A stretch of DNA of 64,000 bases, taken from the NCBI RefSeq assembly GCF_000689255.1, contig NZ_HG964446.1:5116152-5180151 (forward strand), written 5' to 3'. Position numbers and translations under genes: made by a program. How positions within the stretch are numbered: position 1 is the first letter of the stretch; every line of letters starts with the position of its first letter. This DNA comes from Mycobacterium triplex. Its GTDB lineage: Bacteria; Actinomycetota; Actinomycetes; Mycobacteriales; Mycobacteriaceae. The notes beneath the pieces are model-generated. The model was given only the letters and a program-made list of their open reading frames with translations. It was not told the origin of the DNA and searched no databases. Below are positions 34,447 to 43,626 of this stretch, one piece after another.

Positions 34447-35673
34447 CTACAGCGCGGCATCGAGCAGCTCCAGGTAGGTGTCGACGTCGGCGATCACGGA
34501 CTCCGCCGTATGGACGCTGATCGCGATGGTCTCGCCGATGCCGTGCACTCCGTGCGTCAGGCCCATCGACGGCGACAGCCCGGGATAGCCGGCCGTCAGC
34601 ACCACCGGCGCCTCCCCGAACCGCAGATCGGCGGGCCCGCGGTTGACACTGGACACCACGGTGTTGCCCAGCACCTGCGCGGACCGCACCTCGGAGTCGA
34701 ATTGTGAGATGCCCCAACGTAGTAGCGGGGCAGGCACCGCGGCGAACGCGCGGTCCCCCGCACGTGTCGCGGGATGTTCGAATCGGCGCCGGCCGTTGGC
34801 CAGGTCGGCGGCGATCCGATCCAGCCGCGCGTCCAGCTCGAGCCGCGGGTAGAGCCCGACCACGATATTGCCGAAATGGTTATTGGCTTGGGGCACACCG
34901 GGTTTGACCATCGGAACTTCCGCACCCAGCGCATCGGTCCCGTCGGCAAGCAGCCGGGACAGCGCGGTCGACACGGCGGCGAGCACCGCGACGGTGACGC
35001 TGGGTCCGCGTAGCTGTGCGCGATGTCGCACCAGCGTGCGGATCGAACGCGTACCGTCGGGGCGGGCATTGGTCAAAAGCGGCGGCCGAGTGCCGGCCCC
35101 CGGCGCGGTGTCGCGAAGCAACTGGCGATGCTTCCAGGCGGCCTCGGCGGCCCGCCACGCGAAGCAGCCCGGCGACGCCCGTCGCACCGCGGGCACCGGA
35201 GCGGCCCGCCCGAACAGCCAGCCCGCCAGCGCCGCCCCGCGAGCGCCGTCGGCCAGCGCGTGCGGTGCCTGCAAGACCGCCACGACGCCCGGGCCGTCGA
35301 CGCCGGGAATGCCGAGCACCGGCGTGAACACGTGCAGCCGCCAGGGCACGCGGCGAAGGTCCAGCTGGCTGTCGGCCAAGCCCGCCACCGCCGCCAGGCA
35401 GGCCTGCCAGCCGTGGTCGGCCACGTCGTGGCGGACGACCTGCCCGGGCGCCACCGGCGAGGGGACCCAGCGCGGATAGGTCAGCGAGCAGCCATCCTCG
35501 ACCCGCAGCATCAACTCGGGGCACGCCCGAGCCCGGCGAAGGATCTCGTCGATGGCGCGATCCGGATTGCCGGGTTCGCCGTCGAATGCGTACAGCAGGA
35601 ACTCGTCGTTGGGGACTTTGGCCGACATCCAGTAGAACTGCGCATCGACGGCCGCCATGCGGCGCGCAGCCAT
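34447..35673 (-). CDS. WS/DGAT- or condensation-domain-like acyltransferase
   Basis: The 408-residue protein carries P-H-A-L-A-D-G (residues about 135-141), the HxxxDG active-site motif of the wax-ester-synthase/condensation superfamily. A C-terminal half follows with N-N-H-F-G-N and V-S-S-V-N-R-G-P, similar to the WES family second domain. By position it matches M. tuberculosis Rv1125. ATG 35673 lies 5 bp after the ephC stop; ATG 35658 is an alternative. It is probably co-transcribed with ephC. Confidence 0.7.
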   Translation of the reverse strand: MAARRMAAVDAQFYWMSAKVPNDEFLLYAFDGEPGNPDRAIDEILRRARACPELMLRVEDGCSLTYPRWVPSPVAPGQVVRHDVADHGWQACLAAVAGLADSQLDLRRVPWRLHVFTPVLGIPGVDGPGVVAVLQAPHALADGARGAALAGWLFGRAAPVPAVRRASPGCFAWRAAEAAWKHRQLLRDTAPGAGTRPPLLTNARPDGTRSIRTLVRHRAQLRGPSVTVAVLAAVSTALSRLLADGTDALGAEVPMVKPGVPQANNHFGNIVVGLYPRLELDARLDRIAADLANGRRRFEHPATRAGDRAFAAVPAPLLRWGISQFDSEVRSAQVLGNTVVSSVNRGPADLRFGEAPVVLTAGYPGLSPSMGLTHGVHGIGETIAISVHTAESVIADVDTYLELLDAAL

Positions 35674-35677
35674 GACG

Positions 35678-36580
35678 TCAGCCGGGTGAGCCGATGAACG
35701 CCAGCACCCGCTCGGCGATTTTCTCGGGTTGTTCCAGCTGCAGGAAATGCCCGGCATGATCGATGATCGCCACGTCGCTGCCGGCGGGCAGCACCTTTTC
35801 GGTCCAGTGGGCGAAAGCCGGAGTCATGCAACCGTCGTCGCGGCCGTGCAGATACAGCGTCGGCAGGATCGGCGCCTCGGTCCACAGCTGGTTCAGCTCG
35901 GCATACCGCTGCGGCGGGCGGGTGTTGCGAAGCGTGGCGCGGTAGGTCCCCAGCGCCGCCCGCCAGCTTTCCGGCGTTCCGATCGCGGCGTCGACGTGGC
36001 GCAGGTCCTCCTCGGCACCGTGGTAACCCGGAGACCACCGCCGCCACAACCGCGGCAGCACCCACGACGCGGAACGCTCAGGCAGGAAAGGCAATTGGAA
36101 ATAGAACATGTACCAGCTGCGCAGCAGCTGACGAGGAATCTGACGCGCCAGCCGTCCGCGCTCGCTCACCTGACCGCGGAACGCAGCCGAGACGGGCACC
36201 GACATGATCACGGCCTTGGTGAACGGGCTGTTGGGCATCGCGGCCAGGCCGGTGCCCGCCAGTGCGCCCCAGTCGTGTCCGATCAGCACGTCGCGATCGG
36301 TGCCCCCGGCGGCCTCGCGCACCCGCAGCGCGTCATCCATGATCGCGCCGACGTGATAGCTGCCGTCGTCCGGAATGGACGACGGCGCATATCCCCGCAT
36401 GAACGGTGCGACGACACGCCAGCCGGCCCCGGCGAGCAGCGGGGCCAGCTTGCGCCAGCCGTAGGCCGTGTCGGGGAAGCCGTGCAGACACAAGGCGATC
36501 GGGGCACTTGCGGGGCCCCAGGTCAGCGCCTTGAGGTCGGCGGGAGGGCCCGGCACGTCGATCCACCGCGGCTCGGTCAT
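35678..36580 (-). CDS. ephC: epoxide hydrolase-like alpha/beta hydrolase
   Basis: The 300-residue protein has H-G-F-P-D (oxyanion region), the nucleophile in G-H-D-W-G-A, a cap domain rich in Trp/Arg, and D-H-A-G-H-F as catalytic His. Asp as nucleophile (H-D-W-G) is typical of epoxide hydrolases and haloalkane dehalogenases. Position fits M. tuberculosis ephC (Rv1124). ATG 36580 lacks its own ribosome site and overlaps the stop of a 6-codon ORF that has one, so translation is probably coupled. Confidence 0.8.
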   Translation of the reverse strand: MTEPRWIDVPGPPADLKALTWGPASAPIALCLHGFPDTAYGWRKLAPLLAGAGWRVVAPFMRGYAPSSIPDDGSYHVGAIMDDALRVREAAGGTDRDVLIGHDWGALAGTGLAAMPNSPFTKAVIMSVPVSAAFRGQVSERGRLARQIPRQLLRSWYMFYFQLPFLPERSASWVLPRLWRRWSPGYHGAEEDLRHVDAAIGTPESWRAALGTYRATLRNTRPPQRYAELNQLWTEAPILPTLYLHGRDDGCMTPAFAHWTEKVLPAGSDVAIIDHAGHFLQLEQPEKIAERVLAFIGSPG

Positions 36581-36597
36581 CTCGGGTAGTCCGCCAT
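36577..36597 (-). other. 6-codon upstream ORF coupled to ephC
   Basis: ATG 36597 follows AGGAG and encodes M-A-D-Y-P-R. Its TGA overlaps the ephC ATG (ATGA). This parallels the leader at 17867 and would feed ribosomes onto ephC. Confidence 0.4.
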
Positions 36598-36671
36598 GTT
36601 CACTCCTGTTCGGCGCGTCCGCACGGACCAACCTAACACCGGAGTGAAAGAAACCCTGAACCCTTACTGCA

Positions 36672-37160
36672 TCAAGGGTTTTCACTCGCCGCCTGCGCCG
36701 CCGCCCGCTCGAGGTCGGCCAGGATGATTTTGCGCATGCCGTACATCGCCTGGGTCGCGGCCGTCGCGCAGGCCGGATCGGGATGGCTGACCAGCTCGTA
36801 GAGCCGCTGCGGGATCACCTGCCAACTCAGCCCGAAGCGGTCCTTGCACCAGCCGCACGGCGCTTCCTCGCCGCCGTCGGTCAGCCGGTCCCAGTAGTAG
36901 TCCACCTCGTCCTGGTCCTTGCAGTCGATCGTGAAGGACACCGCCTCGCTGAACGTGAAATGCGGACCGCCGTTGATGCCGATGAACCGGTTGCCGTCCA
37001 ACACGAACGTGCCCGACAACACCGAGCCGGGCTCGCCGGGGCCCGCGTCGGTGGCCCGGTTGAGGTCCTCGATCCGCGAGTTGGGGAACACCGAGGCGTA
37101 GAACGTCACCGCCTCTTCCATGTTGTGGTCGAACCACAGCGAGGGCGTGATCGATGGCAC
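36672..37160 (-). CDS. VOC family protein (PhnB/3-demethylubiquinone methyltransferase-like)
   Basis: The 162-residue protein has S-L-W-F-D-H-N-x-E-E-A-V-x-F-Y (first metal-site region) and G-L-S-W-Q-V-I-P, the PhnB-type VOC pattern. Start is GTG 37160 after AGGAGACG. Function unknown; metal-dependent VOC chemistry is assumed from the family. Confidence 0.82.
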   Translation of the reverse strand: MPSITPSLWFDHNMEEAVTFYASVFPNSRIEDLNRATDAGPGEPGSVLSGTFVLDGNRFIGINGGPHFTFSEAVSFTIDCKDQDEVDYYWDRLTDGGEEAPCGWCKDRFGLSWQVIPQRLYELVSHPDPACATAATQAMYGMRKIILADLERAAAQAASENP

Positions 37161-37242
37161 GAGCGTCTCCTATCTGTCGGGTTTCACCGATAGACCCCGG
37201 CGACCGCGAGAACTCATCGAGCGACTATGTAACGTCAGATCG

Positions 37243-38112
37243 ATGAGCACCGTGAGCAGCAGCCCCCAGACGGTCAAATTCGCTGGTGTCGGCGGTATCG
37301 GCCTGGTCGCCGACGAATGGAACCGTGACGCCGCGATCGCGGGCCGACCGTCGATCCTGATGTTGCACGGCGGCGGCCAAAACCGATTCTCCTGGAAGAA
37401 CACCGGCCAGGTCCTGGCCGACGAGGGCTTCCACGTCGTGGCGCTGGACAGCCGCGGGCACGGCGACAGCGACCGGGCGCCGGGCGCGGACTACGCGATC
37501 GAGACGCTGATGGGCGACGTTTTGCATGTCCTCGACGCGATCGGCCGGCCCGTCGTGCTGATCGGGGCCAGCATGGGCGGGTTGACCGGCATCCTGGTCG
37601 CCGACAAAGCGGGCCCGGAGAAGGTGACCGGCTTGGTGCTGGTCGACGTGGTGCCACGGTACGAGAAGACCGGCAGCGCCCGCATCCGGGATTTCATGCT
37701 GACCAACCTGCACGGCTTCGCTTCGCTGGAAGAAGCCGCCGACGCCGTCTCCGCCTATTTGCCGTATCGGGAAAAGCCGCGCAGCCCCGACGGACTGAAG
37801 AAGAACCTCCGGCTGCGCGACGGACGCTGGTACTGGCACTGGGATCCGGCGTTCATGACCGCCCCCGGCGATGACCCGGAGTTGCGCACCGACAACTTCG
37901 AGCGTGCCGCGGCGGATCTGACGATCCCGGTCCTGTTGATCCGCGGCAAACTCTCCGACGTCGTCAGCCCCGAAGGCGTCAAGCACTTCCTGGCGACGGT
38001 CCCGCGTGCGGAGTTCGTCGAGCTGTCCGACGCCGGACACACCGCCGCCGGCGACGACAACGACGCCTTCAGCGACGTCGTTGTCCAATTCGTCAAGCGG
38101 CTGACCGGTTAG
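37243..38112 (+). CDS. bpoB: alpha/beta hydrolase (bpoB-like)
   Basis: The 289-residue protein shows L-H-G-G-G-Q-N, nucleophile G-A-S-M-G-G and late D-A-G-H-T. It corresponds by order to M. tuberculosis Rv1123c, annotated as a non-haem peroxidase but probably a simple hydrolase. ATG 37243 lies 7 nt after TAACGT, consistent with leaderless transcription. It overlaps the convergent gnd stop by 4 bp. Confidence 0.82.
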   Translation: MSTVSSSPQTVKFAGVGGIGLVADEWNRDAAIAGRPSILMLHGGGQNRFSWKNTGQVLADEGFHVVALDSRGHGDSDRAPGADYAIETLMGDVLHVLDAIGRPVVLIGASMGGLTGILVADKAGPEKVTGLVLVDVVPRYEKTGSARIRDFMLTNLHGFASLEEAADAVSAYLPYREKPRSPDGLKKNLRLRDGRWYWHWDPAFMTAPGDDPELRTDNFERAAADLTIPVLLIRGKLSDVVSPEGVKHFLATVPRAEFVELSDAGHTAAGDDNDAFSDVVVQFVKRLTG

Positions 38113-39137
38113 CCGCCCACTCCCGGCTTCTCCGCGTGCCCGCCGAATTGCTTGCGCATCGCCGAGAGCGCCTTGTTGGCGAAGTCGTCGAGGCTGCGCG
38201 AAGCGAAGCGGGACTGCAACGCGGTCGTGAGCACCGGTGCCGGCACGCCTTCGTCGATCGCCGCGATCGCAGTCCAGCGGCCCTCCCCCGAGTCGGAGAC
38301 CCGGCCGGAGAATTCGGACAGGGTGGGCGATTCGTGCAGCGCGATCGCGGTCAGGTCCAGCAGCCAGGAGCCGACGACACTGCCCCGGCGCCACACCTCC
38401 GCGACATCGGCGATGTCGAAGTTGTATTGGTAGCACTCGGGATTCGACAGCGGCGCGGTTTCGGCATCGCCCTTTTCGACGCGGGTGCCGATGTCGGCAT
38501 TGCGCAGAATGTTGAGCCCCTCGGCGAGGGAGGCCATCATTCCGTACTCGATGCCGTTGTGCACCATCTTGACGAAGTGACCCGCCCCGGACGGGCCGCA
38601 GTGCAGGTAGCCCTTCTCGGGTTGGGCGACCTCGCCGTCGCGGCCGGGGGTGCGCGGAGCGGCGTCGACCCCGGGCGCGATGACCTTGAACAGCGGCTCC
38701 GCGTGCTCGAAGGCGTAGTCGTCGCCACCGATCATCAGGCAGTAACCACGCTCCCGGCCCCAGACCCCACCGCTGGTGCCGCAGTCTATGAGGTGAATCC
38801 CCTTCTCGGACAGCAGCTTTGAGTGCTTGAGGTCGTCGCGGTAGTAGGAGTTGCCGCCGTCGATCACGATATCGCCGGACTCGAGGGTGTTCGCCAGCTC
38901 CTCGATCACCGAGGTGGTGATGTCACCCGCGGGCACCATCACCCAGACGATCCGCGGCGCGGTCATCTTCTCGGCCAGCTCCGCAACCGAGAACGCCCCG
39001 GTCATTCCCTTCTCACTGGCCAGGGTCTTGACGACTTCCTTGTCGTGGTCGTACACCACGCCCTCGTGTCCGCCGTCGACGACTCGACGGATGATGTTGG
39101 CACCCATTCGGCCCAGGCCGATCATTCCCAGCTGCAC
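38109..39137 (-). CDS. gnd2: 6-phosphogluconate dehydrogenase, decarboxylating
   Basis: The 342-residue protein is the short form of 6PGDH: cofactor loop G-M-I-G-L-G-R-M-G-A-N, D-G-G-N-S-Y-Y, G-T-S-G-G-V-W-G-R-E-R-G-Y-C and K-M-V-H-N-G-I-E-Y (catalytic Lys). It oxidises 6-phosphogluconate to ribulose 5-phosphate. GTG 39137 follows AAGGAG. It sits 11 bp after zwf in one pentose-phosphate operon, as in M. tuberculosis Rv1121-Rv1122. Confidence 0.93.
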   Translation of the reverse strand: MQLGMIGLGRMGANIIRRVVDGGHEGVVYDHDKEVVKTLASEKGMTGAFSVAELAEKMTAPRIVWVMVPAGDITTSVIEELANTLESGDIVIDGGNSYYRDDLKHSKLLSEKGIHLIDCGTSGGVWGRERGYCLMIGGDDYAFEHAEPLFKVIAPGVDAAPRTPGRDGEVAQPEKGYLHCGPSGAGHFVKMVHNGIEYGMMASLAEGLNILRNADIGTRVEKGDAETAPLSNPECYQYNFDIADVAEVWRRGSVVGSWLLDLTAIALHESPTLSEFSGRVSDSGEGRWTAIAAIDEGVPAPVLTTALQSRFASRSLDDFANKALSAMRKQFGGHAEKPGVGG

Positions 39138-39148
39138 TTCCGGTCTCC

Positions 39149-40558
39149 TTACTGTCCCGACTTCGTTTTCGGAGGGAACCACGGGTCTTGCCAATGGCGG
39201 TGACCGCGGACGAGCGACTGCGCGGCCTCGGGCCCCCAAGACCCGGGCTCGTAGGGGTGAATCTCGCTCGGCTTGTCCAGCAGCGGCTGGACGATGCGCC
39301 ACGTCTGCTCGATGCTGTCTTCCCGCGCGAAAAGCTGGCGATCGCCGGTCAGCGCGGCGTGCAGCAGCAGCTCATACGGGCCCTCCGCTTCGCCCAGGTC
39401 CGTGGCGAACAGCGAGTCCAGGTGGACGTCGTGCCATTCGTCATCGACTTGGGCGGACAACTGAATTCGCATGCCCGGCTCGGGGTCGATGCGCAGCACG
39501 ATCTGGTTGGGCTCGGCCGTCTTGCGGTGCGGCAGGAAGGCCAGCTGAGGAACGCGGCGCAGAAACAGCCGCACCTCGGTGACCTTCTCAGGCAGTTCCT
39601 TACCGGCCCGCAAGAAGATGGGCACTCCAGACCAGCGCCAGTTGTCGATCTCGGTGCGCAGCGCGATGAACGTTTCGGTCTGCGAATCCTTCGCCACCCC
39701 GTCGACGTCGGTGTAGCCGTGGTACTGACCGCGCACACAATGCTCGGGGTCCAGCGCCGGCATCGCGCGGAACACCTCGGATTTCTTGTCGTTGAGGTCG
39801 TCGGCGCTGCCGCCGACCGGCGGTTCCATCGCGACCATGGCAAGCACCTGCAGCAGATGGTTCTGCACCACGTCGCGCAGGGTGCCGACCTTGTCGTAGA
39901 ACCTGCCCCGGTCCTCGACGCCGAAGTTCTCGGCCATCGTGATGTGAATCTCCGACACACTCTGGCGGTCCCACACTGCGGCCAGCGCCTGGTTCGCGAA
40001 GCGCAGGCATTCGAGTTCCACCACGGGCTGCTTGCCCAGGAAGTGGTCCACCCGCAGGATCTGGTCTTCGTCCAGCACCGCGTGCAGCCGATCGTTGAGT
40101 TCGCAGGCGGACTTCAGGTCATGGCCGAACGGCTTTTCCACCGCGACGCGAGCCCGCTCCACCAGGCCCTCGCGCGCGAGGCCCTCGACGATCGGCGCGA
40201 ACAGCGCGGGCGGCATCTCGAGGTAGTACAGCGGGCGGTAGTCCGAACCGATCAGCTCGGCGAGCCGGTGATAGAGATCGCGGTCGGTGACGTCGCCGTG
40301 GATGTAGTCCAACCGATTGGCCAGCCGATCGAACACCTCGTCGTCGATCTTCTCCCCGGCATCGTTGATGGCGGTACGCGCCCGCTCGATCAACTTCTTG
40401 ACGCTGATTTCGTCGCTCGCCACGCCCAGGATCGGGCAGTCCAGCAGATTGCGGCGCTCGAGCCGATACAGCGCGCGAAACGTCATCTTGCGGGCCAGAT
40501 CACCGGTAATTCCGAAGATCACCAGCAGGTTGGACGAATCACCACCGTCGTCGGCCAA
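39149..40558 (-). CDS. zwf1: glucose-6-phosphate 1-dehydrogenase
   Basis: The 469-residue protein has G-I-T-G-D-L-A-R-K (the fingerprint; GASGDLA is more usual), E-K-P-F-G-H-D and the active-site R-V-D-H-F-L-G-K. It makes 6-phosphogluconolactone from glucose 6-phosphate, feeding the downstream gnd. TTG 40558 is preferred because GGGAGG lies 7 nt upstream; a TTG at 40573 overlaps that ribosome site. Confidence 0.94.
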   Translation of the reverse strand: MADDGGDSSNLLVIFGITGDLARKMTFRALYRLERRNLLDCPILGVASDEISVKKLIERARTAINDAGEKIDDEVFDRLANRLDYIHGDVTDRDLYHRLAELIGSDYRPLYYLEMPPALFAPIVEGLAREGLVERARVAVEKPFGHDLKSACELNDRLHAVLDEDQILRVDHFLGKQPVVELECLRFANQALAAVWDRQSVSEIHITMAENFGVEDRGRFYDKVGTLRDVVQNHLLQVLAMVAMEPPVGGSADDLNDKKSEVFRAMPALDPEHCVRGQYHGYTDVDGVAKDSQTETFIALRTEIDNWRWSGVPIFLRAGKELPEKVTEVRLFLRRVPQLAFLPHRKTAEPNQIVLRIDPEPGMRIQLSAQVDDEWHDVHLDSLFATDLGEAEGPYELLLHAALTGDRQLFAREDSIEQTWRIVQPLLDKPSEIHPYEPGSWGPEAAQSLVRGHRHWQDPWFPPKTKSGQ

Positions 40559-40682
40559 GACCGAACCTCCCAAAAGTCACCGGACCGGTTCACTCGAGCT
40601 GCACTACCCGGGGGCGATCGCACTCAACCCTAGACACTGCTGATAGGGCCGACAACCGGAAGCCGTCGCGCGCTTTGCAAGG

Positions 40683-41519
40683 ATGCGAGACGTGGGTGAT
40701 GCACTGCATATCGCGGTCTACGTCCTGGCCGGCGTTGCCGTGATCGAAGCCTGCGCACTCGGCGTGATGGGCAGGTTGCTGGTTCGTAGCCGCGAGGAGG
40801 CCGAGGAGTTAAGGCAACGTGCCGACACCCGCAATTGGCTGATTTCCGGCGGCCGGGAGGCCCTCAAGACGGCGTGGAACACCGCCAACGTGATGCGCAA
40901 GGAGGGCTTCGGCGCGGCGGTGCGCAGCAGCATCGAAGACCTCGCCGACTGGGCCGAGGTCGAGCGGCCCGATCTCGCGCGGGTCACGCCGGACGGCCGG
41001 GTGGTGATCCTGTTCTCCGACATCGAGGAGTCCACCGCGCTGAACGAGCGGATCGGCGACCGCGCCTGGGTCCGGCTGATCAGCTCGCACGACAAGCTGG
41101 TGTCCGGGCTGGTGAAGCGCCGGTCCGGCCACGTGGTCAAGAGCCAGGGCGACGGCTTCATGATCGCCTTCGCCCGCGCCGAGCAGGCGGTGCGGTGCGG
41201 CATCGATCTTCAGTCCGAACTGCGCCGGGACGCAAAACGCAAGCGGCACGAGGAGATTCGGGTCCGGATCGGCATTCACATGGGCCGCTCGGTGCGTCGC
41301 GGCGACGATCTGTTCGGGCGCAATGTCGCGATGGCGGCGCGGGTAGCGGCCCAGGCCGTCGGTGGGCAGATCCTGGTGAGCGAGCCGGTGCGCGACGCGC
41401 TGCGCGACTGTGACGACATCCGGTTCGACGAAGGCCGCGACGTGGAGCTGAAGGGCTTCTCGGGCAGTTATCGCTTGTTCTCGGTGTCGGCGGGTGTCGC
41501 CGGCGTTCTCGAGACTTAA
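40683..41519 (+). CDS. class III adenylate/guanylate cyclase, membrane-anchored
   Basis: The 278-residue protein has one N-terminal membrane helix (about residues 10-33), a coiled linker and a cyclase homology domain (about 105-270). Metal-binding Asp residues are seen in F-S-D-I-E-E-S-T and Q-G-D-G-F-M, and the Asn/Arg transition-state pair in G-R-N-V-A-M-A-A-R-V. It appears complete, whereas I recall the M. tuberculosis counterpart (Rv1120c) as a pseudogene. GTG 40692 with AAGGA is an alternative start. Confidence 0.85.
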   Translation: MRDVGDALHIAVYVLAGVAVIEACALGVMGRLLVRSREEAEELRQRADTRNWLISGGREALKTAWNTANVMRKEGFGAAVRSSIEDLADWAEVERPDLARVTPDGRVVILFSDIEESTALNERIGDRAWVRLISSHDKLVSGLVKRRSGHVVKSQGDGFMIAFARAEQAVRCGIDLQSELRRDAKRKRHEEIRVRIGIHMGRSVRRGDDLFGRNVAMAARVAAQAVGGQILVSEPVRDALRDCDDIRFDEGRDVELKGFSGSYRLFSVSAGVAGVLET

Positions 41520-41585
41520 CCCATGGCGACCCGCCGCGGCGTGTCGTCGCAACCGGTTAAGTGTCGCGGGATCGACGACAGCGCG

Positions 41586-41744
41586 TCATGGCGCATCGGA
41601 CTCGGCGAGCCGCTGGTGCAGCCGGGCGCGGATCTCGTCGGCGGTGTAGGCGCGGCGTTTGCGTTGATCACGCACGACCAGCGCACCCCCGGCCACGACA
41701 CCGGCGACGCCGGCCAGGCCGATCCACTTCCAAATGCTGCGCAT
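41586..41744 (-). CDS. small single-pass membrane protein (52 residues)
   Basis: The frame encodes an N-terminal membrane helix (W-K-W-I-G-L-A-G-V-A-G-V-V-A-G-G-A-L-V-V), a basic R-D-Q-R-K-R-R turn and an amphipathic tail. Its size and position match M. tuberculosis Rv1119c (about 49 residues). It is divergent from the SDR at 41766. Function unknown. Confidence 0.65.
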   Translation of the reverse strand: MRSIWKWIGLAGVAGVVAGGALVVRDQRKRRAYTADEIRARLHQRLAESDAP

Positions 41745-41765
41745 ACTTGACACGCTATTACCGCC

Positions 41766-42578
41766 ATGGACACCCTTCGCGACAAGGTCGCCGTCATCAC
41801 CGGGGCGGCCAGCGGCATCGGCCGCGCCATCGCCCGCACCTTGGCGGACCGGGGCGCCCGCATCGTGGCGGTCGACCTCGACGACGACGGTATCCAGGTT
41901 CTCGCCCACGAGGCGGGTGCGGCGGTGCTGCCGCATCGCGCAGACGTCTCGGATCCCCAAGCGTTCGAAGGCATTCGGGACGTGGCACTACAGCGATTCG
42001 GCCGAGCCGACATCGTGGTCAACAACGTCGGCGTCCTGACAAACGGCCTGCCACAAGACATTCCCGTCGCGGAGTGGCAACGCATTCTCGACATCAACCT
42101 GATGTCGGTGGTCCGCAGCAACGCTGCATTCCTGCCGCTGCTGCTCGATCAGGGCAGCGGGCATCTGGTCAACACCGCGTCCTTTGCCGGGCTCTTCACC
42201 TACTCCTACGATCGGATGCCGTATGCGGCGAGTAAAGCCGCTATCGTGCAAATGAGCGAGGCCTTGGCGATTTACCTGCGACCCAAGAACATTGGCGTCA
42301 CCTTGCTATGCCCCGGGCCGGTGCTGACGAATATCGCGGCCGACGTACCGACGTTCGGCGACGGCGCGCCCCTGCGGATTCCCGGCGAGCAATTCGAGTT
42401 GCTGGACCCGGCGACCGTCGGGGAACTGGTCGCCGATGCGATCCTGCACAACCGATTCTTCGTGCCCACTCATCCTCAAGTGGTCGACGAGTTGCGCCGT
42501 CGCCTCGAGGACTGGGATGGCTATATCGACTACCAGATCTCCCGAAAACCCTTAGGAAAGGCGGATACCGATGACTGA
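41766..42578 (+). CDS. SDR family oxidoreductase
   Basis: The 270-residue SDR has T-G-A-A-S-G-I-G, N-N-V-G (in place of NAG) and Y-A-A-S-K. It overlaps the next gene (CMD) by 8 bp and starts a three-gene plus-strand operon. Substrate unknown. Confidence 0.86.
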   Translation: MDTLRDKVAVITGAASGIGRAIARTLADRGARIVAVDLDDDGIQVLAHEAGAAVLPHRADVSDPQAFEGIRDVALQRFGRADIVVNNVGVLTNGLPQDIPVAEWQRILDINLMSVVRSNAAFLPLLLDQGSGHLVNTASFAGLFTYSYDRMPYAASKAAIVQMSEALAIYLRPKNIGVTLLCPGPVLTNIAADVPTFGDGAPLRIPGEQFELLDPATVGELVADAILHNRFFVPTHPQVVDELRRRLEDWDGYIDYQISRKPLGKADTDD

Positions 42579-42942
42579 TGTGCGCGCTCAGGGACTGGAA
42601 GTGTTCAGGGACATGCTGCCCGGCCTGATCCCGGACGGCGCCACCAGCCTGCGCGACGACGGCGTAGCCGGTGAACTCCTCGAGTTGGGCCTCGATCATG
42701 TCTTCGGATCGCTTTGGACGCGGCCCGGATTGGACCGCCGCTCACGCAGCCTGGTCACCCTGGGTGCGCTGATCGCGCTGCGGGCTTCGGACGAACTGAA
42801 GGCGCATTTCCCCATCGCGCTGCGCAACGGGCTGACCATCGAGGAGATTTCCGAGGTGATCTACCACATGACCGGCTACGCGGGTTTTCCGGCGGCCGCC
42901 AGTGCACGCGCCGTCGCGCGCGAAGTGCTGGCGAACTCCTAA
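42571..42942 (+). CDS. carboxymuconolactone decarboxylase family protein
   Basis: The 123-residue protein matches the CMD family: L-W-T-R-P-G-L-D-R-R-S-R-S-L-V-T-L-G-A-L-I-A-L and I-E-E-I-S-E-V-I-Y-H-M-T-G-Y-A-G-F-P. It lacks the CxxC of AhpD-type peroxidases, so it is the decarboxylase-like type. Coupled to the SDR by an 8-bp overlap. Confidence 0.88.
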   Translation: MTDVRAQGLEVFRDMLPGLIPDGATSLRDDGVAGELLELGLDHVFGSLWTRPGLDRRSRSLVTLGALIALRASDELKAHFPIALRNGLTIEEISEVIYHMTGYAGFPAAASARAVAREVLANS

Positions 42943-42945
42943 GCC

Positions 42946-43626
42946 ATGCTCAGCCTGCAGGAAGCGCTGAACGAGACCCGGACCGGCGACCTGTGGTTGT
43001 TCCGCGGCGGCTCGGGACCCGACCGTGCCATCCAGACCTTGACCAACAGTCCGGTGAACCATGTCGGCATGACCGTGGCCATCGACGACCTGCCACCGCT
43101 GATCTGGCATGCCGAACTCGGCGACAAGCTCATCGACCTATGGACCGGCACCAACCATCGCGGTGTGCAGCTCAACGATATGCACCAGGCCGTGCTGCAG
43201 TGGAGCGAGCGCTACCACCAGCGCTGCTGGCTGCGTCAGCTGACGCCGCATCCCACCCGCGAACAAGAGGACCAGCTGCTGCGGGTGATCGCGCGGATGG
43301 ATGGCACCGCGTTTCCCACTACCGCCCGGTTGACCGCCCGATGGTTTCGTGGCCGGATCCCGACGGTCTACGACTGGACGAAGGGAATTCCCTTCGTAGA
43401 TAAGAAGATTCGAGAGTCGACGCAACGACGCAAACAGCGGCAGCGGGTCGGACTGGAAACGGCGTACTGCGCGGAGACGGTGGCAATCACGTACGAGGAG
43501 ATGGGATTGCTCAGCACCGAGAAGTACTCGAACTACTTTGACCCGGGGTCATTTTGGAGTGGCGACACGCTGCCGCTGGCGCCGGGATATCGGCTGGGCA
43601 ACGAAATCGAGGTCGCTGTCGGCTAG
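42946..43626 (+). CDS. YiiX/YebB-like permuted NlpC/P60 family protein
   Basis: The 226-residue protein has its His early (N-H-V-G-M-T-V, about residue 33) and its Cys late (A-Y-C-A-E-T-V, about 178), the circularly permuted papain-fold order of YiiX-like proteins. No signal peptide, so it probably acts in the cytoplasm. It starts 3 bp after CMD and overlaps the convergent monooxygenase stop by 4 bp. Confidence 0.7.
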   Translation: MLSLQEALNETRTGDLWLFRGGSGPDRAIQTLTNSPVNHVGMTVAIDDLPPLIWHAELGDKLIDLWTGTNHRGVQLNDMHQAVLQWSERYHQRCWLRQLTPHPTREQEDQLLRVIARMDGTAFPTTARLTARWFRGRIPTVYDWTKGIPFVDKKIRESTQRRKQRQRVGLETAYCAETVAITYEEMGLLSTEKYSNYFDPGSFWSGDTLPLAPGYRLGNEIEVAVG

